Origin: Thalassotalea atypica
Lineage (GTDB): Bacteria; Pseudomonadota; Gammaproteobacteria; Enterobacterales; Alteromonadaceae
Reading direction: 5' to 3'
Assembly: GCF_030295975.1 (NCBI RefSeq)
Contig: NZ_AP027364.1
Coordinates: 1,054,001 to 1,118,000, forward strand
DNA length: 64,000 nt
A program made the translations under genes and the position numbers. Numbering within the stretch: position 1 is the first letter of the stretch; each line of letters starts with the position of its first letter. The notes under the pieces were generated by a model, which had not been told where the DNA came from, made no database searches, and was given only the letters and a program-made list of their open reading frames with translations. Shown here in pieces: positions 1 to 9,662 of this stretch.

Positions 1-738
1 GAGAATGTAAAAATTGTTCTCGTTAATACATCGGATTGTCGCAACATTGGCTCTGCTGCCAGAGCAATGAAAACCATGGGCTTAAGCCAGTTGGTATTAG
101 TTGATCCCATTGAAATGCCAAATGGTCAAGCGCAAGCGCTAGCAGCCGGAGCAACAGATGTACTGGCAGACGCCAAAGTAGTTAATACGTTAGAAGAAGC
201 AATTGTCGATTGTGGTTTGGTTGTTGGCACCAGTGCCCGTTCGCGCACATTGCCTTGGCCAATGCTTGATCCAAGAGAATGTGGTGAGAAGCTTATTAAA
301 GAAGTGCCTGATTACTCTGTTGCCTTAGTGTTTGGTCGCGAAAGTAGCGGTTTGACCAATGAGGAATTACAACTTTGTCATTTCCATGTCCAAATTCCGG
401 CAAACCCAGAGTATAGCTCCTTGAATTTGGCCATGGCAGTACAAACATTAAGTTATGAAGTAAGAATGGCGTTTCTTGCGTCACAAAATGCGTCGTATGA
501 AAAAACGGGAGATGCTGACGAAGAGTATCCTGTGGTTGAAGAAACAGAGCGAATGTTTCAGCATTTTGAAGACGCGTTAAAAGCAACAAGTTTTATTGTT
601 CCAAGTCATCCGGGTTTAGTGATGACAAAACTGAGACGATTTATTAACCGCGCTCGTCCAGACACAAAAGAAGTTAAAATGTGGCGTGGTATCTTGTCTT
701 CGATAGAGAAGACGGCAAGGCGCGCTGATAAATCGTAA
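1..738 (+). CDS. trmJ: tRNA (cytidine/uridine-32-2'-O)-methyltransferase TrmJ, 5' end cut by the window
   Basis: The frame is open from base 1, so the true start lies left of the window. At least 245 residues are present, about the size of E. coli TrmJ (246). TrmJ is a SPOUT-fold enzyme that uses S-adenosylmethionine to methylate the 2'-OH of nucleotide 32 in several tRNAs. The opening strand ([19 protein letters not shown]) and the knot motifs ([26 protein letters not shown]) are typical. It lies directly upstream of cysE and the isc genes, the order common in Vibrio, Shewanella and relatives. The internal ATG at 67 is not the start. Confidence 0.93.
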   Translation, partial: ENVKIVLVNTSDCRNIGSAARAMKTMGLSQLVLVDPIEMPNGQAQALAAGATDVLADAKVVNTLEEAIVDCGLVVGTSARSRTLPWPMLDPRECGEKLIKEVPDYSVALVFGRESSGLTNEELQLCHFHVQIPANPEYSSLNLAMAVQTLSYEVRMAFLASQNASYEKTGDADEEYPVVEETERMFQHFEDALKATSFIVPSHPGLVMTKLRRFINRARPDTKEVKMWRGILSSIEKTARRADKS

Positions 739-755
739 ATTGAATAGGAAGAGAT

Positions 756-1565
756 ATGTTTAGTCGCATCAAAGAAGATATTAACAGTGTCTTTGATCGA
801 GATCCTGCTGCAAGAACAGCGCTTGAAGTCTTTTTAAATTATCCTGGCATGCATGCCATTTGGGGTCATAGGCTCTCAAACTGGTTTTGGCGAAAGGACA
901 TTAAGTTAATAGCGCGACTTATCTCAACCATTGCCCGATGGTTAACTGGGGTTGAAATTCACCCAGGTGCAACGTTAGGACGGAGATTGTTTATTGACCA
1001 CGGCATGGGCATCGTTATTGGTGAAACAGCAGAAATTGGTGATGATTGTACAATTTATCATGGTGTTACTCTTGGTGGTACCAGCTGGAATGCAGGCAAA
1101 CGACACCCAACTTTATTAGATAATGTGGTTATCGGCGCCGGTGCTCAAGTGCTTGGCCCTATAACAATAGGTAAAAACGGTAAAATTGGTTCCAATTCTG
1201 TTGTTGTTAAAGATGTCCCTGATGGCGCGACAGCCGTTGGCATCCCAGGAAAAATTGTTAACCCTAATGGGAAAAATGGCACTGTTGGTCCAAGAGATGC
1301 CGTCGCTAAAAAATACGGCTTTGATGCTTATGCCATTTCTGAAGATAATCCAGATCCGGTTGCTAAGGCGATTGGGCGATTACTCGACCATGTGCATTTG
1401 ATGGACAACAAAGTGGCAGACCTTTGCAAAGAGATTAATCAATTAGGTGGTAATGTTTGCCAAGAAGCATTGCCTGAATTGAGGGTAGGTGAGTTTGTTG
1501 AAGATGAAAAAGCAGCAGCCAAGCGTCGTCAAGATACTGTGGACGCTTTCGACCCTGAAATTTAG
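756..1565 (+). CDS. cysE: serine O-acetyltransferase
   Basis: Makes O-acetyl-L-serine from serine and acetyl-CoA, the first step of cysteine synthesis. The 269 residues show an N-terminal helical part (about 1-65) and then a left-handed beta-helix of hexapeptide repeats, with the catalytic-type pair D81-H82 and Y101-H102. A long charged C-terminal tail follows. A ribosome site (AGGAAGAG) sits just upstream of the ATG and the gap to trmJ is only 17 bp, so the two may be cotranscribed. The link with the downstream ISC genes makes sense because IscS takes its sulphur from cysteine. Confidence 0.93.
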   Translation: MFSRIKEDINSVFDRDPAARTALEVFLNYPGMHAIWGHRLSNWFWRKDIKLIARLISTIARWLTGVEIHPGATLGRRLFIDHGMGIVIGETAEIGDDCTIYHGVTLGGTSWNAGKRHPTLLDNVVIGAGAQVLGPITIGKNGKIGSNSVVVKDVPDGATAVGIPGKIVNPNGKNGTVGPRDAVAKKYGFDAYAISEDNPDPVAKAIGRLLDHVHLMDNKVADLCKEINQLGGNVCQEALPELRVGEFVEDEKAAAKRRQDTVDAFDPEI

Positions 1566-1581
1566 TTAGTCACCAATAATA

Positions 1582-1606
1582 ATACTTGACTAATTTAGTC
1601 GGGTTT
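1582..1606 (+). promoter_or_regulatory. IscR type 1 operator, upstream copy
   Basis: The 25 bp match the known type 1 IscR consensus (ATA-SYY-GACT-RWWWY-AGTC-RRS-TAT) very well: ATACTT-GACT, centre AATTT, AGTC-GGG, with only the last triplet (TTT) off. The site lies just upstream of the -35 hexamer at 1610. Holo-IscR represses its own operon through such sites in E. coli; that it does so here is inferred. Confidence 0.75.
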
Positions 1607-1609
1607 CTC

Positions 1610-1637
1610 TTGACACCAATCTAGCAAAGGGTAAAAT
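1610..1637 (+). promoter_or_regulatory. sigma-70 promoter of the isc operon
   Basis: The -35 is TTGACA (1610-1615) and the -10 is TAAAAT (1632-1637), with a 16 bp spacer. Transcription would start near 1644, inside the second IscR operator, which gives a simple repression geometry. A similar pair, TTGACT (1665-1670) and TAAAAT (1687-1692), again with 16 bp, follows exactly 55 bp downstream and could be a second promoter. Confidence 0.7.
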
Positions 1638-1660
1638 ACTTGAGTAGTTTACTTGGGTAT
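1636..1660 (+). promoter_or_regulatory. IscR type 1 operator, central copy
   Basis: The site reads ATACTT-GAGT, centre AGTTT, ACTT-GGG-TAT. It overlaps the -10 hexamer and the likely start site of the isc promoter, so bound IscR would block RNA polymerase. Both ATA/TAT ends agree with the consensus; the inner half sites differ by one base each. Confidence 0.65.
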
Positions 1661-1685
1661 TTATTTGACTAATTTGCAGGGATAT
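1661..1685 (+). promoter_or_regulatory. IscR type 1-like operator, downstream copy
   Basis: This stretch abuts the central operator with no gap. It reads TTATTT-GACT, centre AATTT, GCAG-GGA-TAT. The left half is good and the right half is weaker. It also contains the possible second -35 TTGACT. Three sites in about 105 bp resemble the multi-site iscR control region of E. coli. Confidence 0.45.
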
Positions 1686-1719
1686 GTAAAATTGCGCTGC
1701 GAATTACTTAGGGCACATT

Positions 1720-2226
1720 ATGAAACTCACATCTAAAGGGCGCTATGCCGTAACAGCGATGTTGGATGTAGCAATACATGCATCTGATGGACCTGTGCCA
1801 TTGGCAGATATTTCTGAGCGACAAGGCATTTCCCTATCCTATTTAGAACAATTGTTTTCACGCCTTCGCAAAAATGGTCTTGTTATCAGTGTCCGGGGTC
1901 CCGGTGGCGGTTACCGTTTGGGTAAATGTACCGCAGAAATTGCTGTAGCAGACGTTATTAGCGCTGTTGACGAGAGTGTTGACGCAACTAAATGTGGTGG
2001 GCACGGTAATTGTCAAGCAGGCAATCAATGCTTAACACATACGTTATGGCATAACTTAAGTCAGAAAATTGAAGATTTTTTACAAGGCATCACTTTGTCG
2101 GAGCTCGTCAAACAAAGTGATGTACAAACGGTTTCAAAAAGACAAGATGAACACCACAATAAAAAGAATGTGGCACCATCACTAGAAACCTTGATTACAA
2201 CTAGAAATATAGTGCAAGACTGGTAG
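1720..2226 (+). CDS. iscR: Fe-S cluster assembly regulator IscR (Rrf2 family)
   Basis: An Rrf2-family winged-helix repressor that senses the cell's Fe-S supply by carrying a [2Fe-2S] cluster. The helix-turn-helix lies at about residues 25-52. The cluster ligands are all present in the E. coli positions: C92, C98, C104 and H107 ([17 protein letters not shown]). The 168 residues are close to the usual 162. It is the first gene of the isc operon and is probably self-repressed through the operators at 1582-1685. Confidence 0.96.
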   Translation: MKLTSKGRYAVTAMLDVAIHASDGPVPLADISERQGISLSYLEQLFSRLRKNGLVISVRGPGGGYRLGKCTAEIAVADVISAVDESVDATKCGGHGNCQAGNQCLTHTLWHNLSQKIEDFLQGITLSELVKQSDVQTVSKRQDEHHNKKNVAPSLETLITTRNIVQDW

Positions 2227-2262
2227 CGCCAGTTAGCCCTTTAGTTTGGAGAATAAAGTTCC

Positions 2263-3477
2263 ATGAAGCTTCCAATTTATTTTGATTATTCAGCAACAAC
2301 ACCTGTTGATAAACGTGTTGCTGAAAAAATGATGGAGTATATGACCACCGATGGTCATTTTGGTAACCCTGCGTCACGTTCACACAAGTTTGGTTGGCAG
2401 GCAGAAGAAGCCGTTGATATTGCGCGTAACCAAGTAGCGGATTTAATCAATGCGGATCCTCGTGAAATTGTGATCACATCAGGTGCTACAGAATCAAATA
2501 ACTTGGCGATTAAAGGTGCTGCTAATTTTTATCACAAACGAGGCAAGCACATCATTACATCTAAAACAGAGCATAAAGCAGTTTTAGATACATGTCGTGA
2601 ATTAGAGCGTCAAGGATTTGAGGTCACTTACCTTGATCCTGAGCCAAATGGCTTGATTGATTTAAACAAACTTGAAGCCGCTATGCGTGACGATACCGTT
2701 GTTGTTTCAATTATGCACGTGAACAACGAAATTGGTGTGATTCAAGATATCGCTGAAATAGGCGAAATGTGTCGTGCTCGTAAAATTATTTTCCATGTGG
2801 ATGCTGCGCAAAGTGCCGGTAAATTACCTATTGATATGCAGCATTTGAAAGTGGACTTAATGTCATTTTCTGCCCATAAAATTTACGGCCCTAAAGGTGT
2901 TGGTGCCTTGTATGTACGCCGTAAGCCGCGTATTCGCTTAGAAGCACAAATGCACGGTGGTGGTCATGAACGTGGCATGCGAAGCGGTACATTGGCGACT
3001 CATCAAATTGTTGGTATGGGTGAAGCTTTTAGAATTGCAAAAGAAGAAATGCAGCAAGACTTAGAACACGTAACGAAAATGCGTGATCGCTTGTTTAAGG
3101 GTCTTCAAGACATGGAACAAGTGTTTGTTAATGGCGATTTTGACAAGCGTTATGCAGGTAACTTAAACATCAGCTTTAACTTTGTTGAAGGTGAGTCATT
3201 AATCATGGCATTGAAAGACCTAGCTGTTTCAAGTGGCTCAGCATGTACTTCGGCTAGTTTAGAACCATCTTATGTATTACGTGCCTTGGGCTTAAATGAT
3301 GAATTAGCGCACAGCTCAATTCGTTTTAGCTTTGGACGTTTTACCACAGAAGAAGAAATTGATTACGCTATTGACTTGATTAAGCGTTCAATTGGTCATT
3401 TACGAGAAATGTCACCGCTTTGGGAAATGTTCAAAGACGGTATCGATTTAGACTCAATTGAATGGGCTGCTCACTAG
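2263..3477 (+). CDS. iscS: cysteine desulfurase IscS
   Basis: A PLP enzyme that takes sulphur from L-cysteine as a persulphide and hands it to IscU, and also to tRNA thiolation and other routes. Its 404 residues equal the E. coli length. The PLP lysine K206 ([10 protein letters not shown]) and the catalytic loop cysteine C328 ([10 protein letters not shown]) are in the standard positions. A good ribosome site (GGAG) precedes the ATG. It is the second gene of the isc operon. Confidence 0.97.
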   Translation: MKLPIYFDYSATTPVDKRVAEKMMEYMTTDGHFGNPASRSHKFGWQAEEAVDIARNQVADLINADPREIVITSGATESNNLAIKGAANFYHKRGKHIITSKTEHKAVLDTCRELERQGFEVTYLDPEPNGLIDLNKLEAAMRDDTVVVSIMHVNNEIGVIQDIAEIGEMCRARKIIFHVDAAQSAGKLPIDMQHLKVDLMSFSAHKIYGPKGVGALYVRRKPRIRLEAQMHGGGHERGMRSGTLATHQIVGMGEAFRIAKEEMQQDLEHVTKMRDRLFKGLQDMEQVFVNGDFDKRYAGNLNISFNFVEGESLIMALKDLAVSSGSACTSASLEPSYVLRALGLNDELAHSSIRFSFGRFTTEEEIDYAIDLIKRSIGHLREMSPLWEMFKDGIDLDSIEWAAH

Positions 3478-3511
3478 CATTTAAACGCATCAGCGTATTT
3501 GGAGAGATATT

Positions 3512-3895
3512 ATGGCGTACAGCGAAAAAGTTATTGATCATTACGAAAACCCACGCAATGTTGGTTCATTAGATAAAGATGATCCACAAGTAGCGACTGG
3601 TATGGTTGGGGCACCGGCATGTGGTGACGTAATGAAGTTACAATTAAAAATTACCAATGAAGGCATCATTGAAGATGCTAAATTCAAAACCTATGGTTGT
3701 GGCTCGGCGATAGCGTCAAGCTCATTGGTCACTGAATGGGTCAAAGGTAAGTCTGTTGAAGAAGCAGCAGAAATTAAAAACACCGCAATTGCTGAAGAGT
3801 TAGCATTACCACCGGTAAAAATCCATTGCTCAATCTTAGCGGAAGATGCAATTAAAGCAGCGCTAGAAGATTACCAAAGCAAGCAAGGCGAATAG
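3512..3895 (+). CDS. iscU: Fe-S cluster scaffold IscU
   Basis: The scaffold on which IscS-derived sulphur and iron are built into a [2Fe-2S] cluster before transfer. The three ligand cysteines C37, C63 and C106 and the aspartate D39 are present. The LPPVK motif that the chaperone HscA recognises is at residues 99-103. The length of 127 aa is standard. It lies between iscS and iscA with short gaps and a GGAG ribosome site. Confidence 0.97.
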   Translation: MAYSEKVIDHYENPRNVGSLDKDDPQVATGMVGAPACGDVMKLQLKITNEGIIEDAKFKTYGCGSAIASSSLVTEWVKGKSVEEAAEIKNTAIAEELALPPVKIHCSILAEDAIKAALEDYQSKQGE

Positions 3896-3908
3896 GCGAG
3901 GAGCTGTA

Positions 3909-4232
3909 ATGTCGGTTACTATGACGGCTTCGGCCTCAGAGCGAGTCAAGTCATTCTTAACGAATAGAGGCAAGGGCTTTGGTTTACGTTTAGGCATCAA
4001 AACCACTGGTTGTTCAGGTTTAGCCTATGTGCTTGAGTTTGTTGATGAACCAAATGAGGATGATTCAGTATTTGCTGTTGATGATGTCAACATTATTATT
4101 GACGGCAAAAGTTTAGTTTATCTTGAAGGAATCGAGCTCGATTTTGTTAAAGAAGGACTAAATGAAGGGTTCAAGTTCACTAACCCAAACGCTAAAGGCG
4201 AATGTGGTTGTGGTGAAAGCTTTAACGTATAA
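3909..4232 (+). CDS. iscA: A-type Fe-S carrier IscA
   Basis: An A-type carrier thought to pass Fe-S clusters from the scaffold to targets, mainly [4Fe-4S] proteins. Its 107 residues have the three conserved cysteines C35 (TTGCSG), C99 and C101 (GECGCGESF). A ribosome site (GAGGAG) lies just upstream of the ATG. Its place right after iscU marks it as IscA rather than ErpA or SufA. Confidence 0.95.
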   Translation: MSVTMTASASERVKSFLTNRGKGFGLRLGIKTTGCSGLAYVLEFVDEPNEDDSVFAVDDVNIIIDGKSLVYLEGIELDFVKEGLNEGFKFTNPNAKGECGCGESFNV

Positions 4233-4255
4233 GTTTTGATGTCGCCGGAGTTACC

Positions 4256-4783
4256 GTGAATTACTTTCAATTATTTGGATTAGAAACAAAGTTTGCTGTT
4301 GATAACAGTCAACTAACACAAGCCTATCAGAAACTTCAGAAAAGTGTTCACCCTGATCGCTTTGCTCATGGCTCAAGTCAAGAGCAAGCGTTAGCCGTGC
4401 AAAAATCAGCAATGATTAACGATGCATTCCAAATTTTGAAAAATCCTATCAAACGAGCAGAGTATATGCTTGTTGAACGTGGTGCAAACCTGCCAAATGA
4501 GCAAGCATCATTCAAGGATAACTCATTTTTAATGCGCCAGATGGAACTTCGAGAAATGCTTGCTGAAGTAAAATTTGCCGATGATATCGATGGAGCCGTT
4601 TTTGAAGCAAACCAAGTTCTAGAAGTGGAATTTGACGCCTTATATAAAAATATGCAAATTCAGCTGGCTCAAAATACGCCTGAAAGTGATGAGTTAGCGA
4701 GTGAATTACTGCGAAAATTGAAGTTTTATAAGAAACTTCACCTTGAACTCGATCGATTAGAAGATCTGCTATTTGAAGGATAA
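4256..4783 (+). CDS. hscB: Fe-S co-chaperone HscB (J-domain protein)
   Basis: A J-domain co-chaperone that brings loaded IscU to HscA and stimulates its ATPase. The J domain has the HPD tripeptide at 32-34 (VHPDRF), and the C-terminal helical bundle binds IscU. The start codon is GTG at 4256: the family begins MNYFxLF and there is a GGAG upstream. The length of 175 aa matches the family. Confidence 0.94.
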   Translation: MNYFQLFGLETKFAVDNSQLTQAYQKLQKSVHPDRFAHGSSQEQALAVQKSAMINDAFQILKNPIKRAEYMLVERGANLPNEQASFKDNSFLMRQMELREMLAEVKFADDIDGAVFEANQVLEVEFDALYKNMQIQLAQNTPESDELASELLRKLKFYKKLHLELDRLEDLLFEG

Positions 4784-4805
4784 GTCCTGTTTCAATAGTA
4801 CCTTT

Positions 4806-4841
4806 GGCATTAGAGGGAATTGCTAAAACGCTCTTAATGCC
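4806..4841 (+). other. hairpin between hscB and hscA
   Basis: A stem pairs GGCATTAGAG (4806-4815) with CTCTTAATGCC (4831-4841), with one bulged A and a 15-base loop, followed by TCCTTGTTTT. It sits in the only long gap (108 bp) inside the isc operon. It could be a leaky terminator, an RNA processing site or an mRNA-stability element that sets hscA-fdx levels below iscSUA. The function is inferred. Confidence 0.4.
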
Positions 4842-4891
4842 TCCTTGTTTTATTTACCAAATTAAAAGTCGCGAATTTAAAGAGTCTCAAT

Positions 4892-6757
4892 ATGGCCTTA
4901 TTACAAATCGCAGAGCCGGGTCAAAGTACGGTTCCGCATGAGCATCGTTTAGCTGTAGGTATTGACTTAGGCACAACGAATTCACTCATTGCTAGTGTGC
5001 AAAGTGGTGAAGCAACAACCATTTCAGATGCACAAAATCAAGATATTCTACCGTCTATTGTTTCTTATCAAAATGAGAAAACACTAGTAGGGCATGAAGC
5101 AAAAGCGTTTGCAATTTCAGATCCTGAAAACACGATCGTTTCTGCAAAGCGTCTTATCGGACGCTCTTTGGCTGATATTGAAAAGAAATACCCGTCACTG
5201 CCTTATCAATACGCCGGCGACGAAAATCACCCTGAAATCGTCACACGACAAGGTGCTGTGAATCCCGTTCAAGTATCATCAACTATACTGGCCTCACTAA
5301 AAGAGCGAGCTGAAGCTGCGCTAGGTGGCGAGTTGGTGGGTGCCGTTATCACCGTTCCTGCACATTTTGACGATGCTCAGCGCCAAAGCACAAAAGATGC
5401 CGCACAATTATCAGGTTTAACCGTACTTAGGTTACTTAATGAGCCAACAGCTGCCGCAGTGGCTTACGGTTTAGATTCAGGTCAAGAAGGTGTTATTGCT
5501 ATCTATGATTTAGGTGGTGGCACCTTTGATATTTCTGTTTTACGATTAAATAAAGGCGTCTTTGAAGTATTAGCCACAGGTGGTGACACCGCATTGGGTG
5601 GAGATGACTTTGATGTTGCCTTAGTTGACTATTTGATTGAGCAAGCTGGACTTTCACGTCCGTTATCGACCTCATTAGAGCGTCAGTTAACACAACAAGC
5701 CTGTGTAGCTAAAGAAGCATTAACTGATGTTGATAGCTTTACCATTGAGTTAGATTTGGAAAATGGTGAAACATGGCAATATGAATTGTCTAAATCAACG
5801 TTTGAAAAGTTAATTGCCAAGCTTGTTGCACAAACGCTACGTGCATGTCGACGTACACTTAAAGATGCTGATATTACTGCCGATGAGGTGATTGAAGTGG
5901 TGATGGTTGGTGGCTCTACTCGCGTACCTTTAGTGCGAGCAGAAGTTGAAAAATACTTTGGTCAAGTGCCGCTAACATCAATTGATCCAGATAAAGTGGT
6001 TGCTGTTGGCGCGGCGATCCAAGCGGACATTTTAGCGGGCAATAAACCTGACAGCGATATGTTATTGCTTGACGTCATCCCACTTTCTCTTGGTTTAGAA
6101 ACCATGGGGGGATTAGTGGAAAAAGTGATCCCACGCAATACCACGATTCCATCAGCTAAGGCACAAGAGTTCACCACCTTTAAAGACGGTCAAACAGCAA
6201 TGTCGATCCATGTATTGCAAGGTGAACGTGAGTTAGTTGATGATTGCCGCTCATTAGCGCGTTTTGAACTACGTGGCATTCCGCCAATGACTGCTGGCGC
6301 AGCACATATTCGCGTGACCTTTAAAGTCGACGCAGATGGGCTGTTAAGTGTCTCGGCGATGGAAAAATCCACCGGCGTTGAAGCAAACATTGAAGTAAAA
6401 CCTTCTTTTGGTTTGGATGAAAGCCAAATCGCTTCAATGATCAAAGATTCAATGAGTCACGCCAAAGAAGATATTGCCGCTCGTATGTTAAAAGAGCAGC
6501 AAGTTGAAGCTTCACGTGTGATTGAATCTGTACAAGCCGCACTTGATGCAGACAAAGGCTTGCTTAATGAACAAGAATTACATGACATTGAAGCCGCATT
6601 AGCCACTTTAGCAAAAGTGAGCCAAACAAACGCGACCAATGACATTGAAAAACAAATTGAAATAGTGAATCAGGTTACTGCGACTTTTGCTGAGCGCCGA
6701 ATGGACTCGTCCATCCGCACTGCATTAGCTGGTCAATCTGTTGATGAGGTTAAATAA
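4892..6757 (+). CDS. hscA: Fe-S chaperone HscA (Hsp70 family)
   Basis: A specialised Hsp70 that uses ATP to drive cluster release from IscU. The nucleotide-binding domain (about 20-390) shows the phosphate loops [10 protein letters not shown] and [14 protein letters not shown] and the [10 protein letters not shown] motif. The substrate-binding domain follows. Its 621 residues are close to E. coli HscA (616). It has the divergent linker [14 protein letters not shown] and lacks a DnaK-type acidic tail. It is followed by fdx after only 2 bp. Confidence 0.95.
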   Translation: MALLQIAEPGQSTVPHEHRLAVGIDLGTTNSLIASVQSGEATTISDAQNQDILPSIVSYQNEKTLVGHEAKAFAISDPENTIVSAKRLIGRSLADIEKKYPSLPYQYAGDENHPEIVTRQGAVNPVQVSSTILASLKERAEAALGGELVGAVITVPAHFDDAQRQSTKDAAQLSGLTVLRLLNEPTAAAVAYGLDSGQEGVIAIYDLGGGTFDISVLRLNKGVFEVLATGGDTALGGDDFDVALVDYLIEQAGLSRPLSTSLERQLTQQACVAKEALTDVDSFTIELDLENGETWQYELSKSTFEKLIAKLVAQTLRACRRTLKDADITADEVIEVVMVGGSTRVPLVRAEVEKYFGQVPLTSIDPDKVVAVGAAIQADILAGNKPDSDMLLLDVIPLSLGLETMGGLVEKVIPRNTTIPSAKAQEFTTFKDGQTAMSIHVLQGERELVDDCRSLARFELRGIPPMTAGAAHIRVTFKVDADGLLSVSAMEKSTGVEANIEVKPSFGLDESQIASMIKDSMSHAKEDIAARMLKEQQVEASRVIESVQAALDADKGLLNEQELHDIEAALATLAKVSQTNATNDIEKQIEIVNQVTATFAERRMDSSIRTALAGQSVDEVK

Positions 6758-6759
6758 AC

Positions 6760-7098
6760 ATGCCACAAATTATATTTTTACCCAATGAAGAATTATGCCC
6801 TGATGGCGCAGTTATTGAAGCTGAGAAAGGTGAAACCGTGTTAGATGTTGCGCTTCGCAATGACATTGGCGTTGAACACGCGTGTGAAAAGGTTTGTGCC
6901 TGTACGACATGTCATATGATAGTACGTGAAGGATTTGATTCACTTGAAGAAAGTGACGAATTAGAAGATGACATGCTCGATAAAGCATGGGGCTTAGAGC
7001 CAGAGTCGCGCTTAGGTTGTCAAGCCGTAGTTGCGGATGAAGATTTAGTTGTTGAAATTCCTAAATATACCGTGAATATGGTCTCTGAAAATCACTAA
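6760..7098 (+). CDS. fdx: ISC-system [2Fe-2S] ferredoxin
   Basis: An adrenodoxin-type ferredoxin that supplies electrons for Fe-S assembly on IscU. The cluster ligands C42, C48, C51 and C87 are in the same positions as in E. coli Fdx, and C46 is also conserved (HACEKVCACTTC). The length of 112 aa is standard. It is the last gene of the isc operon here; iscX, which often follows, is not found. Confidence 0.95.
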   Translation: MPQIIFLPNEELCPDGAVIEAEKGETVLDVALRNDIGVEHACEKVCACTTCHMIVREGFDSLEESDELEDDMLDKAWGLEPESRLGCQAVVADEDLVVEIPKYTVNMVSENH

Positions 7099-7126
7099 CT
7101 GAGTTTTAGAAGTAGAATATTAAAAG

Positions 7127-7159
7127 GGTAATAACAGGTTGATGTTATTACCATTTTTT
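7127..7159 (+). terminator. rho-independent terminator of the isc operon
   Basis: A perfect 10 bp stem, GGTAATAACA (7127-7136) against TGTTATTACC (7143-7152), has the 6-base loop GGTTGA and is followed by ATTTTTTC. It lies 28 bp after fdx. The same stem sequence is used again at 22642-22677. Confidence 0.85.
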
Positions 7160-7466
7160 CGTTTTAGATGGTATTAGCTGAAATGCTTATCGTCTGTTCA
7201 TTATAGGATGAAGTTAAAAATATCATTAAAATCAACTAGGTATGAAATCAGTTCTTGAACTTTACCCTGTTCAGCCGAATCATAGCGTATGTTCATTTTA
7301 GGAACTGGTCAACATTCACCCTTAAAACAGAGTGTCATGATGTTGACCAATATTATATTAAAGGGTCTTCTCTACCTCCACTTCTACATGTCTCACCATT
7401 TCCGAAGGTGAACAGCTCAATTTCTCACACAAAGTAAAGATAGTTTTTAGCGCAAGGTGTCTCTTC

Positions 7467-7498
7467 CCCCTTGATTGTGTGATTTTTGACCCCATATA
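7467..7498 (+). promoter_or_regulatory. heat-shock (sigma-32 type) promoter before hflK-like gene
   Basis: CCCCTTGAT (7467-7475) fits the sigma-32 -35 element (consensus CNCCCTTGAA), and CCCCATATA (7490-7498) fits its -10 (CCCCATnTA). The gap is 14 bases from the end of CCCCTTGAT, or 13 from CTTGATT. The predicted start is near 7505, about 40 bases before the hflK-like ATG. The gap before it (7160-7460) holds no convincing gene. Heat control would fit a modulator of FtsH, the protease that degrades sigma-32. Confidence 0.6.
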
Positions 7499-7545
7499 TA
7501 GATGATAAGTGATCAATTAAGGTCATTTATATAGAGGGCATTATT

Positions 7546-8622
7546 ATGCCTACTAATGTTGAACCTCCTCCTCGGGGCCCATGGGACGATAAATCATCAT
7601 CCCCACCAGATTTAGATAAACTCTTTAATGATGGAATGTTTAAATTTCAGCGCCTTTTACCCGGCAGGAGTCCGTTAAATTTTCTATTACTTCTGCTCTT
7701 AATTCTCTTTGGTTTTACTGTTTGGACTTCGATATATACCATTCCTAGTGATTCAGTTGCTATTGTTAAACGATTTGGCAAGTATGTAAGAGAAGTGTCA
7801 CCTGGGCTTCACTTTAAATTCCCATTTGGCATTGAATCAGCAACCACGGTTCCTGTAAAGCGACAGTTGAAGCAGGAGTTTGGCTTTACAACATCTGGTG
7901 CACAAGACCCCTTTCAAAATAGTCTAAATCATGACGAACAGCGTGAAACACAAATGGTTACTGGTGATCTTAATGCTGCGTTAGTTGAATGGGTTGTACA
8001 ATATCGTATTTTAGACCCCGTTAAATTCTTATTTGAAGTTAGAGAGCCGAGTGAAACGCTTAGGTATGTTTCAGAGTCGGTCATGCGTGAGGTTGTTGGT
8101 GACCGGACGGTTGATGAAGTTATTACTATTGGTCGCCAAGAAATTGAATCTCAAGCATTGATAAAAATGCAAACACTTTCAACCAAGTACACTATGGGAA
8201 TCAGTATCGACCAAGTTCAGTTAAAAAATATCAACCCGCCTAAACCCGTACAAGAATCTTTTAATGAAGTAAATCAGGCACAGCAAGAAAAAGAAAAGCT
8301 AATCAATGAAGCAAGGAGAGACTATAACAAAGTCATTCCTTTAGCGTTAGGCGAAAAAGATCAACGAATTCGTGAAGCTGATGGTTACCGATTAAAGCGG
8401 ATAAATGAAGCTGAGGGTGATATTGCTAGGTTTGATGCCTTACTCGCCCAGTACGTTAAATCGCCAGAGGTTACACTTCGCCGTATTTATATTGAAACTA
8501 TGCAGAAAGTTTTATCTCAAGTTCAATCGAAAATCATTATCGACAAAACAACAAACAATATTTTGCCTCTGCTGAACCTTGAGCAACCGAACAACCTATT
8601 AAAAGTAGGAGAAAAACGATGA
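7546..8622 (+). CDS. HflK-like SPFH membrane protein
   Basis: A band-7/SPFH protein of the HflK type, which with HflC forms a cage around the FtsH protease in the inner membrane and limits its access to substrates. The N-terminal tail (1-44) is proline-rich and cytoplasmic, one membrane helix spans about 45-63, the SPFH domain covers about 64-240, and a charged coiled coil (EARRDYNKV onward) follows. There are 358 residues. The usual hflK-hflC sits beside hfq-hflX, so this pair is probably a paralogue. The stop overlaps the next start by 4 bp (ATGA). Confidence 0.8.
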   Translation: MPTNVEPPPRGPWDDKSSSPPDLDKLFNDGMFKFQRLLPGRSPLNFLLLLLLILFGFTVWTSIYTIPSDSVAIVKRFGKYVREVSPGLHFKFPFGIESATTVPVKRQLKQEFGFTTSGAQDPFQNSLNHDEQRETQMVTGDLNAALVEWVVQYRILDPVKFLFEVREPSETLRYVSESVMREVVGDRTVDEVITIGRQEIESQALIKMQTLSTKYTMGISIDQVQLKNINPPKPVQESFNEVNQAQQEKEKLINEARRDYNKVIPLALGEKDQRIREADGYRLKRINEAEGDIARFDALLAQYVKSPEVTLRRIYIETMQKVLSQVQSKIIIDKTTNNILPLLNLEQPNNLLKVGEKR

Positions 8623-9605
8623 TCTCCAAAAGGGTGACTATTTTCCTGATAGCATTTACGTGCTTAGCCATTGCTCTTCAACAGTCGTTGTACACAGTGG
8701 ACGAAGTAGAACAGGTGATTATTACTCAATTCGGTAAACCTATTGGTGAGCCGGTAACGATGGCTGGCCTGAATGCTAAAATGCCTTTTATTCAGTCGGT
8801 TAATGCCATTGATAAGCGTATTTTAGAATGGGATGGTGCGCCTTCTGATATGCCAACCAAAGATAAGTTATATATTTCTGTAGATCTTTTTGCCCGTTGG
8901 CGAATTACTGATCCTCTACAGTACTTTTTAAGGTTGCGAGATGAGCGTAGTGCGCAATCACGGTTGGATGATATTTTAGGCAGCGAAACCCGAAATGCTG
9001 TGGCTAAGCATGAGTTAATAGAAATTATTCGTACCACTAATGACCGCAAGCCACTTCGCGACGCTATGTTAACAGAGGCTGAAAGAGAGTTAAAAATGGG
9101 GAATCTAGTCCCTATTAAAAAAGGTAGAAAATGGGTTGAAGAAGAGATATTTACTGCAGCGGCTGAGAAGGTTAAGGTATTTGGTATTGAACTACTTGAT
9201 ATTCGTTTTAAACGGATTAATTACAATGAAAGTGTTCGACCCAAAATTTATGATCGAATGATCAGTGAGCGTCGACAAATAGCAGAGCGATTTTTGTCGG
9301 AAGGTAATGGTGAAGCGGCAAGAATACGAGGTAATCGCGTTAGAGACCTTAATAAAATACAATCAGAGGCTTATAAAGAAGTTGAAACAATTAGAGGTTT
9401 AGCTGATGCGCAGGCTGCTGATATTTACGCAATGTCTTACAGTCAAAGCCCTGAAGCAGTTCGTCTTTATCAATTTACCCGCACAATGCGAGCCTACCCT
9501 GAAATCATTTCTGAAAATACGACGCTTGTTATGTCAACTGATAGTGATTTATTTAAATTTATCAACGGTATTAATAGCACAGACAAAACGATACAAGTTA
9601 AATAG
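8619..9605 (+). CDS. HflC-like SPFH membrane protein
   Basis: The HflC-type partner of the preceding gene, with translation probably coupled through the ATGA overlap. One N-terminal membrane helix (about 5-22) is followed by the SPFH domain and by the family's arginine-rich coiled coil (MISERRQIAERFLSEGNGEAARIRG). The ending TTLVMSTDSDLFKFI is typical of HflC. There are 328 residues. It is predicted to be a periplasm-facing component of an FtsH-HflKC-like complex. Confidence 0.82.
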   Translation: MISKRVTIFLIAFTCLAIALQQSLYTVDEVEQVIITQFGKPIGEPVTMAGLNAKMPFIQSVNAIDKRILEWDGAPSDMPTKDKLYISVDLFARWRITDPLQYFLRLRDERSAQSRLDDILGSETRNAVAKHELIEIIRTTNDRKPLRDAMLTEAERELKMGNLVPIKKGRKWVEEEIFTAAAEKVKVFGIELLDIRFKRINYNESVRPKIYDRMISERRQIAERFLSEGNGEAARIRGNRVRDLNKIQSEAYKEVETIRGLADAQAADIYAMSYSQSPEAVRLYQFTRTMRAYPEIISENTTLVMSTDSDLFKFINGINSTDKTIQVK

Positions 9606-9662
9606 ATAATTAACTTGCTTGAGACGACTTTTCTTCTTTTAACATTTGTTGGAGAGATCATA

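Noticed and set aside
7255-7437. 60-aa frame between fdx and the hflK-like gene, considered as iscX
   Set aside because: It does not resemble IscX, has no ribosome site, and lies beyond the isc terminator.
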